DNA of 64,000 bases from Tanypteryx hageni (lineage: Eukaryota > Arthropoda > Insecta > Odonata > Petaluridae): positions 21,732,880 through 21,796,879 of the forward strand of contig CM054114.1 of the NCBI GenBank assembly GCA_028673005.1, read 5' to 3'. This document shows, piece after piece, positions 10,381 to 22,957 of the stretch. The translations under genes were made by a program, and so were the position numbers. A model generated the notes under the pieces. It was given only the letters and a program-made list of their open reading frames with translations. It made no database searches and had not been told where the DNA came from. Every line of letters begins with the position of its first letter. Within the stretch, counting starts at the first letter, position 1.

Positions 10381-10505
10381 GATGAGAGGTCAGGGGAGAA
10401 CCCTTTATGGGAGGGGTGGAGGACGTTCGTGGCGGGGAGGGGGTGGGGGAGATGGGTGGCAGAGGGGAAAGGGGCGATCCGGGAGCATGCGTGGGAAGAT
10501 GAAGG
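10381..10505 (+). repeat. Polypurine tract with G-quadruplex motif
   Basis: The + strand is purine-rich and contains four close G-runs at 10434-10456 (G4, G5, G5, G3 with 1-, 1- and 4-base loops). This fits the standard G-quadruplex pattern. It is the mirror of the polypyrimidine tracts seen elsewhere. Confidence 0.6.
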
Positions 10506-10774
10506 AAGTCGGGAAGAATCGATTTCATTGGCAGCCTGTTAAAAATGAGTACGGCGACTCGAGTCGTTCCTTGTCAAAGGTCTTTTCCAGCTGGGGCGTT
10601 CCGATTTTCGCAGGATTGTCCCGACTTGATGTTTCCATCGTCCCGACTTATATTCCCGCTTTTTAAACAGAATTGTTCAACACTCAATATTTTAATTTGG
10701 ATGTGGATATGGCTAGCTTTATAGCACTACATACAGTGTCTTAATCGCATAAACAGTGCTTTCTGCTCAGAGTT

Positions 10775-10965
10775 TACTACATGAAGCTGGCCTGGTGGAC
10801 GGCCGCCCACTATATTCTGTATTAGTCTTTTATTATCTTAATCGTTTTAATGTAATTTATTGTTTTGTAATATAATGTAACAACACTGACGAAGGGTTAA
10901 ATGTAAGAGTAGACCTTGTGGTCTAAATTTCGCCCGAATAAAAACATCTATCTATATCTATAGCT
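10775..10965 (+). mobile_element. Probable LINE 3' end with short simple-repeat tail
   Basis: The sequence CACTGACGAAGGG, then a GACCTTGTGGTC stem, then TTTCGCCCGAATAAAAAC, ends in (ATCT)n at about 10947-10962. Many insect LINE and SINE copies end with such a CTGAnGA...hairpin...AATAAA layout and a simple repeat. No reverse transcriptase sequence is preserved upstream. Confidence 0.4.
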
Positions 10966-12740
10966 CCTTTGCTCCTAATGCAATTCCTTTCTATCTTGTG
11001 CGCATCTCACCCTCTACTTGAAACTGGTTTACTGTATGTAATAGCGTGGCGCGCAGATGCTATGCGAGGTTAGGTACCTTAAAGGGGCCGTCATTGTCTA
11101 TATTGTACATGTTGTTTGAATAAATTGATCCAACCAAAACCAAATGGTTTTGATATAATTTTGTCTTGAATTTAATTTCATATAAATGTCTCGAGTTAAT
11201 ATTTCAAAAATGTGTAAATGTCCCGATTTGTGATTTCAAAAATCTGGCAACCGTATTCCCAGCTGATGTCTTTTCCGGCTGTCTCTTCCGACTGAAAATG
11301 GTTCTCACGACCGATTTGACTTTGTGCAATACTTTGATGCCACCCAAGTATATAAAATGTGATGAATTCCTTCATTGTGGTGTCTTTGGATTTTTTCTGG
11401 TTATGGAGAAACCTCTCGTTTTCCTTCCCACGCAGTAGCAGCTGTTGAACTCTCGCGCAAATCTCGACCCAATTCGGCGGTGAGATGAAGAAATTCGCGA
11501 CGATTCGAGCGCCTCGGGTCAACATTCGCTCATCTCCATCAAACCGGGACACAAAAGAGTTCAGTATGTCCTTCTATTGCAGCGAAAGTTTCGATTTTAT
11601 GCGCATGTTTTATGTGGTATCCGTCCCGAAACAAATTCTCTAAGCTACGGACTTTGTTAGTATTTTTGTCCCAACAATCATAATACGTACTCATCTCGTT
11701 TCCAATGCTCCGCATTAGTTGGCGCTTATTATGAATATATTTTCTAGCTTGCACTTTCATTGGTCGTTCCCAATATTTTTATATGCGCGGTACCCTTTCA
11801 AAGATAAACGGAATTTCGCAGAACTTCCGCTTTTGAATAAGGCTGTATAGTTGATGGTGCAGGTATCACGGCCCTCGGCCACATTCATTAGTTGTCGCTT
11901 AATTATCATCAATTTATAAAAGGAAAAATTATTGCTCTAGCATTTCCAAATCGTTGATTTATTTAATAAACATTTTTTTCGCGGCGCCCCTGACTCGGTC
12001 TGGGAATCACTTGATTAGGCGAATGTGGTATTGGTTTTTCGAAATGGGAAAAAAGGAATCGTGAAAAATGCTGAATACCTTAATGGAAATGTCATTGCTA
12101 ATGAATTTGCTGGCTAAAAGTTTGAGAGACCTTTAGAATTTCATGCTAATTCATTTTTAATGGGTGTATTTGAACGCATTAAAACAGTGCTTCTCAACAT
12201 TTCTTCCTCAGCTTCATCCGCCATAGATATGCGGGACATCATTAACTCTTAATTTCTGCTGGGAAAATTGAACGGATGTCGTAAACAGAATCGTTTAATA
12301 TCGGAATTTCATTGTGATTTTCCCTGCAGTGTATATATTACAAAGATGATTATTCTGTATAATAGCGCACTACAGTGTAAATGTAGACGAGGAAATGTTT
12401 CGACGTAGTTTAATGCAGATTGAACTAACTGTCCTAAAATGCTTTGATAGGCCGACGCTAGTTATTCAGACTGGGGCTTCCCAATTTTTGGAGCACCACT
12501 ATTTACAGCAATTAGTATTGAGTTTGGAGTGGCAGGAGGCTATCGAGAACGTGTCGCAAGGGATACATAAGGTTATGGATACGGAATTTTAAGGGTGCAT
12601 AAGATTTAGGATACGGAGTAATATTGGCAAAGCAGCGATTCTTTTTTTCTTGTTGACGATCAATGTGTTCGATTTTCAGTTACTTCAATTGGTCCCGTTT
12701 TCGATTGTTTGTTTGTTGCGGCGATACCTTCATTCTACGC
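10966..12740. other. Unassigned DNA with possible hAT end fragments
   Basis: A CTGGGAATCACTT at about 12000-12012 resembles a hAT right end, and CAGTGCTTCTCAACATTT at about 12185 resembles a left end. Neither has a partner or target duplication that I could find. No gene is supported. Confidence 0.25.
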
Positions 12741-13395
12741 CTAGGGTTTCCAAAGTTTTTTTTACAAGTGGGCCACTTAATTAATGAATTTCATGCTTGC
12801 GGGCCAGAGTATCAACGTGAAAAACTTTTTGAAATTATAGGCGCACAATATGCAAATTTTCGTATTAAAAGGTGGTTCAGTGAAATGGGTAAATTACGAT
12901 TTTTCCGGGAAAAATTTCGACATGTCAAATTTAACTCATTTTTTCTTCACCGAATATGAATCAAAATCAGACATAAATGGAGCACAACATCGGTGGATCT
13001 CTGCCACGCTTTGGAACCAAAGTATCATCCTGTCCTCGGTGCATTTTATGACAGTATGACTACATATGGGGGCTAATTAGACCACTGAGTAAGAGAGAAA
13101 AGAATTGGGATGGAATCAAAGGATAAAATGTCGCGCAGTAGAAGCGTAAATGGACAAAATAACGATTTTTTTAAATTTTCGTTACGTGTTTCGTTACACT
13201 TATTTTGAAAGTTTCGTTAACGCTTTTGTTACGTTATTCGAAAACCATTTCGTTACGTTACGTGTAACGTTTTCCAACACTGCTTGATTGGTATATCTAG
13301 CAAAAAATGGCAAAGACTTATTATAGGCTCGGGTGCCACATTAAATGAGGTCGCGGGCCACATGTGGCCCGCGAGCCACAGTTTGGAGAGCTCTG
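12741..13395. mobile_element. hAT miniature element with perfect 8-bp duplication
   Basis: This 655-bp segment lies between identical 8-mers TTCTACGC (12733-12740 and 13396-13403). Its left end reads CTAGGGTTTCCAAAGTTTTT with GTGGGCCACTT further in. Its right end on the minus strand reads CAGAGCTCTCCAAACTGTGG with CGGGCCACATG further in. The two frames of 98 and 69 codons inside it are not related to transposases that I recognise. Confidence 0.7.
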
Positions 13396-13403
13396 TTCTA
13401 CGC

Positions 13404-15172
13404 GTCTCCCTCCACTCATACCCTTCCGAGTTTTTTTTTCGTATGTCTTAAAATTTCGTTCGATATAATCAATCAATCTTGGTCGAAATGCGAAACAACA
13501 AATCCGCGACTGTCACCTTCCAAATGGATGAGCCCTTCCGCTCCCTTCTGTTTAAAAGTTGGCCCAAATCTTTTTGAGGAGGAAAGTCGCCCAAGGTTAT
13601 TCGTTCGACTTCCTCTGGAAAGAGAAATCGCCTCTCCATGGCTGCGTTTTTATTCCTCGTTTTGTCGGCACATGGCTCGAATCTTTTCACTTAATAGACG
13701 CCACCCGGAGTGATTTTTTCTTCAACCATTTAGCCAAACTAATCCGACATTTCTCCTTTTTTATACCACGTATCTGCTGTCGCACGTATTCACGTGCTGT
13801 TGTACCCGTCGAGTGCTTAAATGTGGGTCACGTTGCTGTAAGCTTAAAAAGCACTTAGTACGCCCACATGTATTCATTTGATGGTTTCCCTCGTACGAAA
13901 ATGATTTTAAGTTTTTGCCATGTTATGGCGCTTGTTCTAAGGGTTTTCAAAATACGAAAGTATTTTCCTTTTGTTTTGTTTAACTCTTTGTGGGAAATTC
14001 TTGTTTTGATAAGAATGTTGCGATCGGGGTTTGCGTCCAATAGAATGAAAATTTTTAAACCCCAATGCCTATTAAAATGATTCCGAAAAGGCAAAAAACA
14101 GTTGAGAGTAGCATGGAAAGCGTAATTTAGCATCATCGACTTTAGAAATTTTATTACTATGACAACCTCATGCGTAGTTGCCACATTTGGGACCACAAGA
14201 CGGATTTGTTTCATTAAAAATGTACTTATTCTTAGTCTTTGCTAATTTGAGTTAAAATATGGCATGATAATGTGGACCAACTTTTGCTAAACCATATTTT
14301 TATTTTAATATTCATGTAGAATTTTAACGCAAAAATTTTTAAATGTATTGTGGAAATGCCATTTGAAATCAGTACCGCTGCAGCTCCGACGAAATACAAT
14401 GCTAAATCTTGTTATCGTATACATATTGCCTTTATTACGAGTTTCTATAGATATTTTACCTTTTTTCGTAATATTATTTTCCGTAATCGAAAACATATAA
14501 AACTTAAAATACTGAACACAAAAATTCGTACAAATTCATAATAAATAGTGCTTAATCGCTTCGCCCGTATGTATTGGCAGTGAAAATTAATTACCAATTT
14601 TTTAGTTTTGTATGTTGATAGCACGTCTGTATTTTGGGAGCCACCTGTTATAATTTACTGCGTAATGTAATATAATCCAATCCACGCTTGAATGATAATC
14701 CTTTAGAAACTGACTCGTTTATTATCGCTGCTGTCAACCTGCTGAGCTTTTGTCCCAGATCTGTCCCATCTCCTTGTACCGCAATTTTCCTTCTTTCAAA
14801 CTTGTCTGAAGGTAATATACCGGTTTCTTATATCGTCAATTGAAACTGATCCGCGTAATATCGATCCAGATCCAACCTTGTGCAATTAGTTGTCCCGAGT
14901 AACTGGGAAGGCTGCGATAACTTCACGTTGTAAGGTGAAGTAGCGGACTCCGATTACAAGAGCGTCCTTTTAAACTGACCGCGCATTTAGAGGTCGGCTC
15001 CCCGGCAATTTGTTGCGCGTGTATATTTATTGCGCTTCCAGATACGAGCCACGAGGCGATGTAATAAACAATGGTGGAGGATGCAGTGAAGATTGATACT
15101 GCGCAAGATGCCTCCCAAACCGTAGTGGATCCTTTTTCTTTTCGTATCATCTTTCTTAGTGTTTCTCTAAAC
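13404..15172. other. Unassigned DNA
   Basis: No gene or repeat boundary is recognised. Frames of up to 122 codons run on both strands without recognisable domains. Confidence 0.35.
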
Positions 15173-15503
15173 CAGTGGTAAGCAACCTACGGTACGCGGG
15201 CCGCATGCGGCTCCCGAGAAGGTTTTATGCGGCCCGCGAAGCTATGATTAAAAAGAGATTGAACACAAATTCATATCGCATACATTCAAATTACAGCAAT
15301 AAAGCACTTGTTATTGTAATGGTAACCTATAAACCTAATTTAGACCTGATTTTTCACTTGTATGATCCTTCAGAATCTCCAGTTAACGGCCGATTTATAG
15401 TCTAATCCGGCCCGCCGAAGTATTGACAACTTGCAATGCGGCCCGTCGATTAATTTGAAACCACCAATGCGACCCACTGCGTAGAAAATGTTGCCCATCG
15501 CTG
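15173..15503. mobile_element. hAT miniature element with perfect 8-bp duplication
   Basis: The ends are CAGTGGTAAGCAACCTACGG and, on the minus strand, CAGCGATGGGCAACATTTTC. GCGGCCCGC blocks repeat inside. The flanks are both CTCTAAAC (15165-15172 and 15504-15511). The exact duplication suggests one of the younger copies here. It is non-coding. Confidence 0.85.
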
Positions 15504-15837
15504 CTCTAAACATTGAATTATACGGTCTCGGGGAAAAGAGGTGATATAAACGGAAAACGACCAATCTTATCATCACTTTTCTCAAGAAAACAGGAAAAAA
15601 TCGGTTTTTCAGGTTTGAAAAGGTGAGGCGTTATGTTTTCTTTCGATTTAGCTTATTTACTATGTTCACAGACAGCGTATTGAAATGCCATTATATGAAA
15701 AGAGAACAGTAACAATTCCAGGGAAAATTCATCGCTAGTGCTTCAGAATTGTTTGATATTTTACAAGAAAACATTTCAACATAAAGTTCGAGGATATAGT
15801 CCTACTCCAGTACATCATTAGTTCGCGATCCTATATG

Positions 15838-16401
15838 CAGTAAAACCTCGATTATTCGACCTATATATGTGGGGAAGGACCGTCGGATAAACCGATAAGT
15901 CGGATAATTAGTAAATATTGGAAACAATGCTCATTTAGAAACATTATGTATTTATTTCAGTATTTCACGTACAGCTCAGGCCATTTTACAGTGAAATTTA
16001 AAATAAAACAACATAGTAAAATATTTTTAAGAAAAATATTAAAATGAAACTATCAGTGGTCTCCCGAGTGAATCAATTGTCAGCAGGAATGCCACCTAAT
16101 AAGAAGTTAATTCCGGGAGATTTTCGTCTAGATTTTAAATAAACTTCATATGAACTGTGACTTGTTTTATTTATTGATCAGAAGGCATTTAATGGATATT
16201 TAATCAATTTCATTTTAATAGAGTAAATAATTTGCGGTAATTATCTCCCGCGTGAATTATCCACCGGGCGATCTCTTGCGTGAACTGACTTTCGGTGGAT
16301 GTAACCGACATATGCTTTCTGACTATGGTTAGCTCATCTATTTTTTGGTCGGTTAAACCGAAAGTCGGATAAACGAGGGTCGGGTAATCGCGGTTTTACT
16401 G
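15838..16401. mobile_element. pogo/Tigger-like MITE
   Basis: The ends are CAGTAAAACCTCGATTATTC and, on the minus strand, CAGTAAAACCGCGATTACCC. Long terminal arms rich in CGGATAA/TTATCCG follow. This terminal pattern is typical of pogo-group Tc1/mariner elements in arthropods. The interior (564 bp in all) is non-coding. A clean TA duplication is not visible at the ends, so the family call is inferred from the termini alone. Confidence 0.6.
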
Positions 16402-16565
16402 TTTTTGCTAAAATATTTTAAAGAGTTGTCGTAAATGGTATTGTTGCAGTGATAGTTCCGCTCGTTTGTTTCTGGTCCAGAGGCGGAAGGTGGCTTCGAC
16501 GAAAGACCTCCGTTCGCGCGGAATGCCTCTTTCGGTTCTTCCGTCCGACGTGACCTTCCTCAGTA

Positions 16566-16630
16566 ATTCTTCCCCTCCCTTCCCCTTCCCTCGCCCTCCA
16601 TTTTCCCTCCCTCCCTTCCCATTTTCCCCT
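16566..16630 (+). repeat. Short polypyrimidine tract
   Basis: C/T-only DNA of about 65 bp lying just ahead of family G copy 2. Confidence 0.55.
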
Positions 16631-16715
16631 CCAATGGGCGAATTTTGCATGAATACCCGTGGTTATTATATGCCTATTGTACACATATCGTCGTTTATTT
16701 TTAAGCTTTCTTAAC

Positions 16716-17833
16716 CAACGAACCGGTGGTAGCGGAACTCCATGTAGACACGTCTCGTCCGTCCGTAGGTCTGTGTGGAATTTCTGGCTAATCAACCTTT
16801 TGTATTATTATAGCTGTGCGTCTGTCTGTCGTGACTTTCATCATCTGGATGACGAGTGATCGTTATTAACAATTATTGGGGTATTGTGTTTTGAACTGCA
16901 TCCGTAGATCAGAACTTTCTCTTTATATAAGCACTTGAATAAACTTATACTCGTATCTCGCTAAATGGAATCCGTCAAGCAACAATTAAATACAATATCG
17001 TTCTCTCCGATGCTCTTATATTATCTGTAAGGTATCGATTTAAAAATTTATTCGGATAGAGGACAACATCTACCAAAAAATCTGCCAGACCACGTATTTA
17101 CGACTTAAAGTTTCGGGGATAAAAATTCGAGAAAAATTCCAAGCTTTAAAATCATATCTTTTGTTTACATCGTTCGCTACGACGAGTCTATCGGAATAAA
17201 AACAATTACAAATCCAAGCTTTTACATCATCTGTGAGGTATATATTAAAAAATTTCTTCCAATAGAGGACAATCTTGGCCACAAAAAAGCCCGCTAGACC
17301 ACATAATTACGACTTACATTTTCCGAGATAGAAATTCAAAAACCGCCAATTCTTTCGATACCTTTTTATAGATACTTCCCATAAAGATTTATGGAGTATA
17401 TCGGTCCTTTTTTTCGTTCTCGGACACGCTGGACTCGTATCCCTTTCTGGAACTCCAGGAGGACGATATGGACGCTTGTGTTTGCATGGCAACCGACGCC
17501 CGTCTTTTCCCCAACCCACCACTTCTCTAGTTCGCCCACATTTCGACTTTGTCTGTGCCTCGTGCGTTTTGAGGTTCCCTTTGTTGCGGACTTTATTTTT
17601 TAAGCCCGTAAATTTTTATATCCGCGCAAAACTCATACTGTACAGACTGAGAGGAGTGTTCTTTCAGTGAACAAATATTGCTCGTGGATTTTTATTACTC
17701 ATGTTACCTTCTTGAAGTTTATTGCAAATTATATATATGTTTTGAATTTACGATGTTATGCCCATCGACGAAGATGTTTTTTCTAGTCAATTTGATAATT
17801 TTCGCGAGCGTATTAGTTTCACTGGTTTAATCT
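16716..17833 (+). repeat. Family G repeat, copy 2
   Basis: This is a second copy of the repeat at 106-1213. The two align from GTAGCGGAAC to TTTCACTGGTTTAATCT, with GACCAC boxes at 17088 and 17297 (209 bp apart, as in copy 1). It lacks about 20 bp near 17385 and has a GTTGCGGACTT insertion near 17582 compared with copy 1. The head hairpin is degraded. No protein is supported. Confidence 0.75.
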
Positions 17834-18953
17834 GTAAAAGGATAGGGATGGACATCTTGAGCTTCGTTTTTTGTTGCTAAATTGCCAAGTTTGTATGCAT
17901 TAGATATTCTAATGTGCTCAACGATGGTTCCATTTCATTTTATTTCAAAGGTTCCATTTCATTTTATTTCAAATACTTCAACCTTCTTATGCATTTTTAA
18001 ATCGCTTGGTTCTTTTGATACTCCTGAAGTCCTTCTGAAATGCATTCTGAACTCGGACTAAATTCGTTTTTGGTTTGCCATTTCGGTTATTATATTTAGG
18101 AGTTACTAATGTGTTTTTCCTATTGTGTCGCATTCGTGTGAAAAACATTCGTATCCGCCATTTTTAATGGCACTCTTTATCGAATAAAATGACTTATGTC
18201 CGTAACATACCGCTCGAGCCATATCACCACTCAAATGACACTTTACCGGCTCACTAATGATCGATCCGATCCATTCTGGCCTATTTTTAGATTTAACGTT
18301 AATTTCTTGTAATAACTGAGCGTAAGTAAGCATACATAAAATTTCTAAATCGCAGACAATCTGGAAGATTTTTTTATGCGTCGCAGAGTGGGAGAGAGAG
18401 TTCGTTGTCAGTGTTTACTACGTATTTTATCCGTTTTTTTCGTTGCGAGACCATTTTCCCGTAACCGAGTCACGCGCTCGACAAGTTACTCTTCATTTTT
18501 CTATTGCTTATATCTGATGTTTATTCTAGATAAATACATAATCTGGGGTAGTGCGTGGGCGTTGAATTGCATACATTTCTCATCTAACTTTATTCCCAAA
18601 AACTTATTTTCGGAAATATTTTTCTCCAAATCACTTCGTCCTCCATAAAAATAGTTTCACTTTGGTGTCTGTCTGTTTGACTGCCTGCCTGTCTGTCTGT
18701 TGCTTACATTGAAATATGGTGTCATCTCGAGAAATGTACACAAACTTAGTTATTTTCCCTCTCGCTTTCGAGCTCTATTCTACACTTGGAAAATTCATCC
18801 AATGGAGAGTAGTAATAAAGTTTCTGTTGCATAACGATCACCACGTCAACTAGAAATCGCTTGCGAAATTTTCGTCTATGTGCCGAGACTTTCGTTTTCT
18901 TTTGAAATGTCTTCCGATTCGACTCTTCCGCATTTTCCCTATAATCTCTTCCA
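17834..18953. other. Unassigned DNA with a GTCTG simple repeat
   Basis: GTCTGTCTG/GCCTGCCTG runs at 18669-18701 recall the simple repeat inside family A, but the rest of that family is absent. No gene is seen. Confidence 0.3.
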
Positions 18954-19085
18954 GCATCTCTCTCTCCGTCACTCCCTCTCTGCGTCACTCCCTCTCTCCC
19001 TCCCTCTCTGCGTCACTCCCTCTCTCCCTCCCTCTCTGCGTCACTCCCTCTCTCCCTCCCTCTCTGCGTCACTCCCTCCCTCTGT
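18954..19085 (+). repeat. 28-bp minisatellite
   Basis: GCGTCACTCCC recurs at 18982, 19010, 19038 and 19066, exactly every 28 bp, within pyrimidine-rich DNA. The frames across it on both strands are products of the repeat. Confidence 0.8.
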
Positions 19086-19229
19086 TCTCTCCCACACCTC
19101 AGCATCTCCTTGAAGTAGCGGTCATCGGATAGGCGTCGTGTCGGACGTGTCCTCGCGAACACATTTCCTCGACCGCCCTCGCCCACTGCCAAGGCTCTCA
19201 AACCCAGCCGATGCGATGCCCGCCTAGTT

Positions 19230-19446
19230 CCTCCCCGTTCTAGGAAATCTCCTCTTCCCCACCCTCCTCTCCCATCGCTCTCTCCCCCCTCCTCCTCTAC
19301 CCAGCCTCGCTTTATCTCGCTGGCCTCCCCGGAAATTTTTTCACAGCTGCTTCTCGACAGCAGTCCTCCGAAAATTCACACTTCCTTACTTTCACTCGTT
19401 TTCCATGTGGTGCCGAAAAAACCCGCGTCTCAATATTTCCTCTATA

Positions 19447-19479
<33 letters not shown>

Positions 19480-19535
19480 GCCCTCTTTTTCTCTTTCTCT
19501 CTCACTTTCTCTTTCTCCCTCTCTCTTTTCCGCTC
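19230..19535 (+). repeat. Pyrimidine-rich and (CT)n DNA
   Basis: Two C/T tracts (about 19230-19320 and 19446-19535, the second mostly CT dinucleotides) are separated by mixed DNA. Confidence 0.6.
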
Positions 19536-19984
19536 GTGCATTTTATTTCCCGGAGGTGGTAAATAACTCTTTAAGAGGTCGGAGACACACGTGAGAATAA
19601 TTACATTTCCGCGAAGGATTATTTGTTGCCGAGTATTTCGGCGAGGCGGATGAATGCTTTTTACTCTTCTACAAAATAAAAAAACATCTTAAAATGAGTC
19701 TTTTTCGCCTGATGGGTGGTTTTCCTGATTTGTGGTTTTCCTGATGTTTAGTCGTTTCTGGTATGCCGACCGACTTGATCGTCTTTCGGTGGAAAGAAGG
19801 GGGCGTTGTTATGTTTAATGCTGTCGCCTGGCGACACTCATACGGTTTAAAATTAGTACGTAATTTAAAAGAATTTTTTATTCAAATGTCAAACCATCGC
19901 AAGCGACATGCAGTTATTTATGTGGTACCAAAGTGACGGTTTTAAATTTAATGCAGATATGTTGATAGAACTTTTAAATTAATA

Positions 19985-20165
19985 GCCTGTGCCAAACTTC
20001 CTTCTAAGCTGTGCACGTGTGCGTCCTTCGGAAGGGACGTTAAGCAGTTGGCCCCCTTGGTGCTCTTCGTACCGGCACCGGCTTTCCCTCTTCCTTTGTG
20101 TGTGTGTTCGTTGTGGACGGAGTTATTGCTATAATAATCCAAGAGGTTGATTAGCCAGAAATACA
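19985..20165 (-). repeat. Repeat fragment with conserved hairpin
   Basis: GTCCTTCGGAAGGGAC near 20020 is a near-perfect palindrome. On the minus strand 20110-20162 reads ATTTCTGGCTAATCAACCTC and ATTATTATAGC, matching 16777-16815 near the head of family G copy 2. It therefore looks like an inverted fragment of the same or a related repeat. Confidence 0.45.
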
Positions 20166-21066
20166 AGCCAACAACGACAACGGTCTGCAAGGCCAACGGG
20201 CAAAATTTGTGCGCACAAATATTTGTAGAATTAAAGATTGTTTATCGTGAATTAAAAAAAACGCACGCTACTGTGCGACGTTGCAGACTAGTCGTAAAAT
20301 CTCGGTATATGCCGACTCTGCACCATCCCCCATTCGTAATGTTAATATACCCAGATGCATTTATTTATCTTTTTTGACTGCCGAGGAAAAAAGGGCGCAC
20401 GATTATCTGGAACTTCTGAAAAAGTTGCACATAGCAAATTTCTCCCGCGCACACGTCATGAAAAATTAAAGGGAACATTGGCCTATGCACAAGGTAGGAC
20501 ACTTCCGTTTCCCAAACGATGTCGTACAGAAGCGATTGTTTATATAGGGCGTCGCGATGCCGTCATCGCGATAAGAAGGTACCGTCCTCACGATTTCGTT
20601 GTCATTGTGGAATCTCTGCTTTCGATGGGACTTGTTTCGGCGTCCGTTGTTATGTTGCCTCGAATCGCAATTTTCTTCGATCGAGACCTTGATGGCAAGA
20701 AAGAAAGGAACTAGATATTAAAATGAGATCTCTAAGACTCCTCAAAGTTGGTGGAAGAACAGTCGTGTGATTATTGGGAGTGACTGAGTCGAAGACATTG
20801 TGCACCTTCGGAAAATTTCCCACCATTGGACGAAGGAAAAATATATCTTTTGAAATTTTATTCGCAAAATATTTCACTATTGGCAGTTTACTAATATGTG
20901 CTAAATTTTAGTGGAACCTCAACACGTTTTTCTAAATCTCGAGCAATCGCCCGGAATAACAGCATAAATTGTTGGCTGTCCTCGTTTAATATTCCCGGCT
21001 CGTGGCACTGAAAAAAATCATTTAAAAAAATGCGATGTTTCTTTTGCAAAAAACACTCTCACGATT
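20166..21066. other. Unassigned DNA
   Basis: It contains a 16-bp perfect palindrome, ATTTGTGCGCACAAAT, at 20205-20220. A 119-codon plus frame (20355-20714) has no recognisable domain. No gene is called. Confidence 0.3.
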
Positions 21067-21215
21067 AAACAAGATGATCCAAACGGAACCTATGATACCT
21101 ACTTTCTATATAATTATTATTTATTTATTACTTATATTGACTTGAGTAGCTTTAAAATCACCGACAGATACAACGACGAAACTAAAAGCCTATTTCCATT
21201 CTGGAAAGTAGGCTA
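21067..21215 (-). mobile_element. Family A element, minimal deletion copy
   Basis: On the minus strand it begins TAGCCTACTTTCCAGAATGG and ends GTTTGGATCATCTTGTTT. Both termini of the larger family A copies are therefore joined with the middle deleted (149 bp). It shows that both ends belong to one unit. Confidence 0.75.
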
Positions 21216-21289
21216 AAAATCAAGCGTTTCTATTGTGATTCGATAGTCATTCTTGTAAGAGGTGTGACGAATGTTAAGATGATCGAATC

Positions 21290-21610
21290 ATATTCGTCTT
21301 CCCTGGCGCTCCGAACTCCGACTGCTCTCGCATCGCGACGTCTCCCGTTCCTCGCTGGCCCTAAAACGATCTCATCCTTCGCTTCATGATGTTGTGCTTT
21401 TTCGCGAGCGTCCTTTGTTTGGACGGCGTGATGAAGTTGTGAACCGCGCTTGTTTGACTAGACGTCCATCGCAAATATTGCGGATAATGTGTTAGCCATG
21501 TGTCCTTGGCGGGCGATTTGTCTCGCGGTTCCACCGAGGTAACGAGGGAATCGGGCGGTCTTCGCGGACTGGACGATTATGCGTCTTGGTTTTCCTCGCA
21601 TCTGCCTCTG
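21290..21610. other. CpG-rich segment
   Basis: This is a G+C- and CpG-rich stretch without recognised repeats. It could belong to a host exon or regulatory region, but there is no supported frame or splice pair. Confidence 0.25.
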
Positions 21611-21615
21611 CCGAA

Positions 21616-21948
21616 CATACTTTTCAACCTTTTCTTGCTGCCGTGCCCTCTATAGATTTTTTTTACGGTCGCGTACCCCTTAGAGCGTTTTTTTAATGGT
21701 CGCGCACCCCCAAATACATTTTAAAGAGATATTGAAATAATGATTTGTATTAATCTAGATAACTCATGTTTATAACGTTAAAATCCACAGTTTCGGCGCT
21801 TTTTCTAGTTTATAACGTTATTCTTAATCGTAACATCGCATCTTTTGATTCCGAACTCGTGCATGAAATACGAAGTAAGAAGAAAAATTATAATCTTAAA
21901 CGATCTAGCGCACCCCTTGAAAACGTACCCCTCGGTTGAAAATCCCTG
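21616..21948. mobile_element. Probable hAT miniature, poorly bounded
   Basis: The right end on the minus strand is CAGGGATTTTCAACCGAGGG with repeated GGGGTGCGC/GGGGTACG blocks. A possible left end CATACTTTTCAACC lies at 21616, with GCGTACCCC and GCGCACCCC blocks inside. The flanking 8-mers do not match, so the boundaries are uncertain. Confidence 0.45.
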
Positions 21949-22957
21949 CGTTAACGTGTTCTTTTTCGTTAGAAATCGACAGTTTCGGTGAAAAATAAAG
22001 TCTATCAGACGTGTCAAATGTCGTGCGAAGAAAGATTTTTTCGCTGCTTCAGTTTTCCATGTTTTCCAGTCGAGATGGAATATGTCCTATGGAGCCTCGT
22101 CTTCCTTCCGCAGAGCGCCCCTTAGCCCACCTCAGCCCCCCTCTGCCCCCTCGAATGTCTCCGCACTCGATCCGCGTAAGGATTTCACTTTCCTGTACAT
22201 GGGAGGGGAAGGAGAAGACGCGTTAATTGGTTGCCCATGATGACTCTTCCTCGTGGGGAGTACGTGCCACCAGTCGTCTCGCTGCAACCCATTTTGCAAA
22301 TACTTTTTTTTAAATGTGCAGTTGACCTCCTTCCTTTGCCTCGAGTGCATTTTTCGCATGGTTTACTTGCGGCGGGTTTTTGTTTCTCGAGTGTTTGGGG
22401 CCGAGAGTTTTTGTTATTTTTTTATTGGGTTGGCATATTTTTCTGATTCGGACGTCGAAATGTATAATTTCTTTTTCGTGATCTTATTGTCTGGGAGTTG
22501 TCATTTTTCACTTGCTGTGACCAATTCTAAAGAAGATAAAATTTGTGGAATACATAATTCGTGGAAATTTAAGATTATTGGAGACGTTTCATAAGATCGA
22601 TCAAAGTATCACTAACAGATTTTTGCGCTAATGTTTGAACTGCTAGCAATAGGTCAGTTGTTTTCCTATTACATCGTCTGCCTTAGTTGGAAAGGCACAC
22701 ATGTTGTACGTGTTAAACTTAACAAGAGTATTTCTTTTGTGGCGGCTTGAAAATATGCGTCAGTAAGGCCATGTAGACGAAAAATTGTTTGACTTTTGAG
22801 TACGCATCAAGTCAACGAGTACGGATGGACGAAGCACGAGTTTAGGCTGTCGTTTTTAAGATAATCGCTGGAAGGCGTCAATTTATCTTTCGGTGATTTT
22901 AACGCTCGATATAAGTACTTTCATGAAATTTTCTTTTGTGAATTGCAGTAGTGTTTT
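21949..22957. other. Unassigned DNA
   Basis: Frames of up to 113 codons occur around 22011-22594 without recognisable domains. No repeat ends are seen. Confidence 0.3.

Noticed and set aside
20355..20714. A 119-codon frame.
   Set aside because: It has no domain, no splice signals and an overlapping competing frame. It is likely chance.
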